The notes beneath the pieces are model-generated. The model saw only the letters and a program-made list of their open reading frames with translations, had not been told where the DNA came from and made no database searches. The position numbers were made by a program, and so were the translations under genes. This document shows, piece by piece, positions 61,216-64,000 of a stretch of DNA of 64,000 bases. Where the stretch lies: positions 167,720 through 231,719 of the forward strand of contig NZ_FZLO01000004.1 in NCBI RefSeq assembly GCF_900197595.1, written 5' to 3'. This DNA comes from Scatolibacter rhodanostii (GTDB taxonomy: Bacteria > Bacillota > Clostridia > Oscillospirales > Acutalibacteraceae). Position 1 is the first letter of the stretch. Each line of letters opens with the position of its first letter.

Positions 61216-61418
61216 TCAATTTTGATTTCATACAAATCTACTGTTCCCAGTGCTTCATAAAGCTTTCCACAAGCTAAAAAAGTTTCTCTTGCGTATTTTG
61301 AGGCTTCTGCCGGAAGAGCTCGCCCACAACTGGGACAATGTATATCTCCGTTAGTTTTTATGCATCGTGAGGTTATATCAAACTTTGAATCACATTTGCA
61401 AGTTATATGTAATATCAC
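61212..61418 (-). CDS. Small zinc-finger-like protein on the opposite strand
   Basis: A 68-residue protein with GTG start at 61418 behind GGGAGGTG. Cysteines are arranged as CKC, then CIK and CPSCGRAL, suggesting one zinc site in the first 35 residues, followed by a helix (ASKYARETFLACGKLYEAL). Its stop overlaps that of the preceding rightward gene by 4 bases. Function unknown. It is the second minus-strand zinc protein embedded in the rightward early operon. Confidence 0.7.
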   Translation of the reverse strand: MILHITCKCDSKFDITSRCIKTNGDIHCPSCGRALPAEASKYARETFLACGKLYEALGTVDLYEIKID

Positions 61419-61471
61419 TTAAATCACCTCCCCTCTACCCACATTTTATCAAATACAGAAAGGACAAGCAA

Positions 61472-62380
61472 ATGAAAATCAAGATATCCGATATAAAGGT
61501 AGGTGATAACCGCCGAGAAATTGATGAAGCCAATGTGCTGACAATAGCCGACAGTATGAAAGAAGTCGGGCTTATCAATCCTATCACCGTCACAGCAGAC
61601 CATACGCTGATTGCTGGTGCTCACCGCTTAGAAGCCTGTAAATTGCTCAACTGGTCGGAAATCGAATGCAATGTTGTTGAACTGGATGGTCTGAAAGCTG
61701 AACTGGCTGAAATTGACGAAAATTTGATTCGACATAATCTCAGCCACCTCGATGAAGGCGAACAGCTTTTAAGGAAGAAAGAGATTTATGAAATGTTATA
61801 TCCGGAAACAAAAAAAGGCGTTGCACAAGCTATTGGAATGAATCGTGCAGTAGGAAATAACGTGAGCGAAGATTCTTCGGTCACGTCAAAAAAATCCTTT
61901 GTCGATGATTCAGCCGAAAAAATGAATCTAACTCCTCGCCGAGTGCAACAAAAAATTCAAATCGCCCGAGATTTAACTCCCGAAGTTAAAGAGATTGTAA
62001 AAGAAAATGGCATCGGGTTAGACCCTTCTTTAAAACTCGCTCGAATCAAAGAACCCGAAAAGCAAAAAGAAGCAGCTAAAAGAATGGTGAAAAAACCGAC
62101 TGAACCGCCAAAACCGAAAAACGAGAAAGCTGTTTTGAAAGAAGTCGTTTCGCATCTCAAATCCGAAAAAACTCAAATTTCTATGTCAGGTTCTTTGTTT
62201 TTACAAGAATACAATGCTTTTGCCAAAGATACCATTCGCAGTTTTGAGTGGTACAAGCAGGAAATGTACACCAATCTATATCCATTGTTGACCAAAGCCG
62301 AACTAAAAGAAATTACAGCTCTCAACACTGCAATGCTGAAAGCTGTAGAAAAAATAATTGATATTCAGAAAGGATTTTAA
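61472..62380 (+). CDS. ParB/Spo0J N-terminal-domain protein
   Basis: A 302-residue protein with an N-terminal ParB/sulfiredoxin fold (KISDIKVGDNRREIDEANVLTIADSM; GLINPITVTADHTLIAGAHRLEACKLL, the GxHR motif being GAHR). An extended helical region follows, without an obvious KorB-type HTH beyond the segment at about 130-190. There is no ParA nearby. In phages such proteins act in transcription or DNA modification as well as partition. I choose ATG 61472 (AGAAAGGA upstream). Confidence 0.88.
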   Translation: MKIKISDIKVGDNRREIDEANVLTIADSMKEVGLINPITVTADHTLIAGAHRLEACKLLNWSEIECNVVELDGLKAELAEIDENLIRHNLSHLDEGEQLLRKKEIYEMLYPETKKGVAQAIGMNRAVGNNVSEDSSVTSKKSFVDDSAEKMNLTPRRVQQKIQIARDLTPEVKEIVKENGIGLDPSLKLARIKEPEKQKEAAKRMVKKPTEPPKPKNEKAVLKEVVSHLKSEKTQISMSGSLFLQEYNAFAKDTIRSFEWYKQEMYTNLYPLLTKAELKEITALNTAMLKAVEKIIDIQKGF

Positions 62381-62382
62381 TC

Positions 62383-63213
62383 ATGAAAAATCAAAGAAAA
62401 CCCGCCCTTGCTGGACAAGTCCATTTTACCATGCCCTATGAAAGAAAGCAACTGCCCACTGGAATTTTATTCTCTGGACAACCTTATCAACGCAAAGTCA
62501 AAACCGCTCGTGTCAAGCAAATTATTGATGAATTCGACCCAAAACTATTAGATGAAGTTATCGTAAGTTTCCGTGATGGGCGATACAACGTGGTAGATGG
62601 TCAGCACCGTATCGCTGCCCTGAAGCTCATGAATGGCGGCACGGACATCATGGTTAACTGTAAAATTGCAAATGGGCTTACATATGAGCAGGAAGCTGAT
62701 TTGTATGAGCGATTGGATGCCAGCAAAAAGAAACTTAATTTAGCTGACAAAACAAGGGCGAAGTCCGAGGCTCGAAATGATCCTGATATTTTAGAGATTC
62801 ATCGAATCTTATCCTCGTACGGAATAAGATGGAGTTTCGCCGCTGCTGGCAATGGTTCAGCAAACAATAAAATTATTTCTGCCAGAGCTGTAATAAACGC
62901 TTATAAGCTGCTAGGTGGAACAGGATTCGAAAGAATGGTTAAGCTTTTAAAACAAACATGGAAAGGTGATAAAGATTCACTTAATGCCTATATTTTATCT
63001 GGCGTGGCACTGTTTGTGAAAACATATGAATCTGATTTCAAAGATTCTATCTTTGTGAAAAAACTATCTCGAGTACAACCGCAAGAAATCGTTTCTCTTG
63101 GAAGAACAGATATCAGCACTCGAGATGCGGCTTTGAAATTCGCTCGTGTAATTCGAAATAAGTACAATGGGCAATCGAAAGAAAACACATTGTCTTATAA
63201 ATTTAATGGGTGA
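62383..63213 (+). CDS. ParB-like nuclease-fold protein (DUF6551-like)
   Basis: A 276-residue protein with a degenerate ParB core (PYQRKVKTARVKQIIDEFDPKLLDEVIVSFRDGRYNVVDGQHRIAALKLM; GQHR motif intact) and a large alpha-helical C-terminal part. It resembles the DUF6551 group common in Firmicute prophages (from memory). It starts 3 bases after the preceding ParB stop, so the two are one translational unit, possibly acting together. GGATTTT precedes the ATG. Confidence 0.85.
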   Translation: MKNQRKPALAGQVHFTMPYERKQLPTGILFSGQPYQRKVKTARVKQIIDEFDPKLLDEVIVSFRDGRYNVVDGQHRIAALKLMNGGTDIMVNCKIANGLTYEQEADLYERLDASKKKLNLADKTRAKSEARNDPDILEIHRILSSYGIRWSFAAAGNGSANNKIISARAVINAYKLLGGTGFERMVKLLKQTWKGDKDSLNAYILSGVALFVKTYESDFKDSIFVKKLSRVQPQEIVSLGRTDISTRDAALKFARVIRNKYNGQSKENTLSYKFNG

Positions 63214-63230
63214 GAAAGGAAGTACATATC

Positions 63231-63512
63231 ATGCCAAGAATAAGGACAAGGTCCGTAGAGAATGTAGCTGCTGCGCTGAAAATTTATTACAGCTGCAATT
63301 ACATAGGCAATGCTGAAATCAAAGAGATTTTCGGCATAGGAGAAAACACGGCAATCAATCTGAAAAAGCTAGTACAATCTGCTGAAATCGAGCGAAATGT
63401 TGTTCAGGCTGTGCCGTATAAGGTCAATACCAAGTTAGCGTTTGAGATTTGGGGAATTGATATTAAAGCCCTAGAAAAGAACTACAACAAGCTAAAGGAG
63501 TTAGGGTTATGA
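63231..63512 (+). CDS. Small phage-type protein, possible HTH
   Basis: A 93-residue basic protein (MPRIRTRSVENVAAALKIYY onward). The middle IGNAEIKEIFGIGENTAINLKKLVQSAE could form a helix-turn-helix. I choose ATG 63231 with AAAGGAAG; the frame extends upstream over the previous stop. Specific function unknown; probably an early-region DNA-binding protein. Confidence 0.7.
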   Translation: MPRIRTRSVENVAAALKIYYSCNYIGNAEIKEIFGIGENTAINLKKLVQSAEIERNVVQAVPYKVNTKLAFEIWGIDIKALEKNYNKLKELGL

Positions 63513-63715
63513 AACCCATAAAAATACATACACCATACCGCCCGAGAGTTAACCCCTACCGCAAGCATATCAGCGCAGCATTGTGTGGGTTGGCAGCAGT
63601 GATACTGACCGTGTTTTTGTGGCCTGACGTGTGGACAAGAATCTGCGGATTGATGTTGGTGCCGTTGGCTGCTGGGCTTGGGTGGTGCAGGGTGTGGGAG
63701 TATAAGGAGGATTGA
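63509..63715 (+). CDS. Small membrane protein
   Basis: A 68-residue protein with a basic N-terminus (KPIKIHTPYRPRVNPYRKH) and two predicted membrane helices (ISAALCGLAAVILTVFLW; ICGLMLVPLAAGLGW). It overlaps the previous stop (ATGA). GGAGTTAGGG precedes it. A phage early membrane protein of unknown role. Confidence 0.65.
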   Translation: MKPIKIHTPYRPRVNPYRKHISAALCGLAAVILTVFLWPDVWTRICGLMLVPLAAGLGWCRVWEYKED

Positions 63716-63716
63716 A

Positions 63717-63857
63717 ATGGAAAAAGCATATGCCGAATGGATTCCAGACGAATATGGCTATGCTCACTGCTCCGAGTGCGGATATGAGCATGACAGTCCC
63801 GAATATGTGACACAGTATTGCCCCGGCTGTGGAGCTTGTATGGAACAGGAGGATTGA
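63717..63857 (+). CDS. 46-residue zinc-ribbon protein
   Basis: Contains HCSECGYEHDS and YCPGCGACM, two CxxC pairs forming a zinc ribbon. AAGGAGG lies seven bases before the ATG, and the stop is one base before the next start. It is typical of small phage zinc-ribbon proteins. Confidence 0.75.
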   Translation: MEKAYAEWIPDEYGYAHCSECGYEHDSPEYVTQYCPGCGACMEQED

Positions 63858-63858
63858 A

Positions 63859-64000
63859 ATGGAAGAATTAAAACCATATCAAGCTTACTCTCACAGGATT
63901 CACGGAGCGTGTTGTGATTACCCTGAACTATATGGCGTTTGGTGTTCGATGAAATCAAGATGTGAAAATCCCAACAGGCAAAAATTTAAAGACTACGGAG
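63859..64000 (+). CDS. Phage-type protein, N-terminal fragment (cut by window end)
   Basis: 47 residues are visible (MEELKPYQAYSHRIHGACC onward). LYGVWCSMKSRCENPNRQKFKDYG resembles the conserved start of phage proteins with IWxxMKxRCxNPNxxxYxxYGGRGI, which often precede an HNH or AP2-like domain (from memory). AGGAGG lies upstream, within the end of the preceding gene. Confidence 0.6.
   Translation, partial: MEELKPYQAYSHRIHGACCDYPELYGVWCSMKSRCENPNRQKFKDYG

Larger units (their letters stand above)
57920..64000. mobile_element. Left part of an integrative element or prophage at the tmRNA 3' end
   Basis: A tyrosine integrase reads toward ssrA, followed by an ImmA/XRE repressor module, a divergent early region with an Xis-like protein, ParB-fold proteins and tiny zinc-ribbon proteins. 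tmRNA 3' ends are classic integration sites. The distal attachment copy of the ssrA end was not found up to 64000, so the element continues beyond the window. No capsid, terminase or conjugation genes are visible yet. Confidence 0.85.

Noticed and set aside
57920..64000. Second attachment-site copy of the ssrA 3' end
   Set aside because: No repeat of the CTCGCCATCTCCACCA segment was seen in the rest of the window; the element probably ends beyond it.
1..64000. CRISPR arrays, tRNA or rRNA genes
   Set aside because: No regularly spaced short repeats and no cloverleaf-type tRNA sequences apart from the tmRNA were noticed.

Overview
The window looks like chromosomal DNA from a low-GC, spore-forming anaerobic member of the Clostridia. 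Support for this: SpoIIP, a YabE-like G5/3D protein, single-chain glycyl-tRNA synthetase, a large SRP RNA just upstream of dnaX, frequent TTG/GTG starts behind strong AGGAGG sites, many intrinsic terminators, and glycyl-radical enzyme chemistry. I cannot assign a genus from sequence alone.

Layout. 1-4.8 kb: tail of an amino-acid ABC ATPase, a chemoreceptor, a GH43 glycosidase and a DHFR-like reductase. 4.8-10.9 kb: a complete oligopeptide importer operon (oppABCDF, minus strand) with a strong promoter, a long 5'-end hairpin and an oppA-oppB intercistronic hairpin. 11.2-27.2 kb: a carbohydrate locus. Its minus-strand operon encodes two sugar permeases, a large binding lipoprotein, a Gfo/Idh/MocA oxidoreductase, an unusual glycyl-radical enzyme (GRE) and its activase. 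Facing it are a membrane AraC sensor-regulator, a second oxidoreductase, a TIM-barrel isomerase/epimerase and a GH2 glycosidase. 27.5-37.8 kb: ZIP metal transporter, AraC and LysR regulators, a stand-alone MecA C-terminal domain, rpe, an AEC carrier, a ricin-type lectin, a P-type ATPase and a small P-loop kinase with an apparent ATC start. 37.9-51.9 kb: housekeeping genes (spoIIP, citrate synthase, pyrE, metF, alr, glyQS), a YabE-like protein, an SDR, a ComEC-like MBL hydrolase and an HMA-TauE-cupredoxin fusion. 52.2-53.4 kb: three small XRE regulators (two near-identical) with paired operators. 53.4-57.9 kb: SRP RNA, dnaX-ybaB-recR, three tandem ~115-bp repeats, smpB, a DUF4177 protein and tmRNA (ssrA).

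From about 57.92 kb to the window end lies an integrative element or prophage left end inserted at the tmRNA 3' end: tyrosine integrase, ImmA/XRE repressor module with CTTAG-type operators, an Xis-like protein, two ParB-fold proteins, several tiny zinc-ribbon proteins and the start of a phage-type gene. The right attachment site is outside the window.

How parts work together (inference): secreted or cytoplasmic glycosidases (GH43, GH2), the ABC importer and two NAD-dependent oxidoreductases would deliver a sugar or sugar acid whose diol-like intermediate could be the GRE substrate. The GRE has a Cys-Gly-Glu active-site triad in place of the Cys-Val/Ile-Glu usual in characterised dehydratases, so its reaction is open. 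This GRE operon is the best candidate here for an undescribed pathway. The tandem repeats before smpB and the repeat-flanked structured element at 41.05-41.17 kb are the best unexplained non-coding signals.
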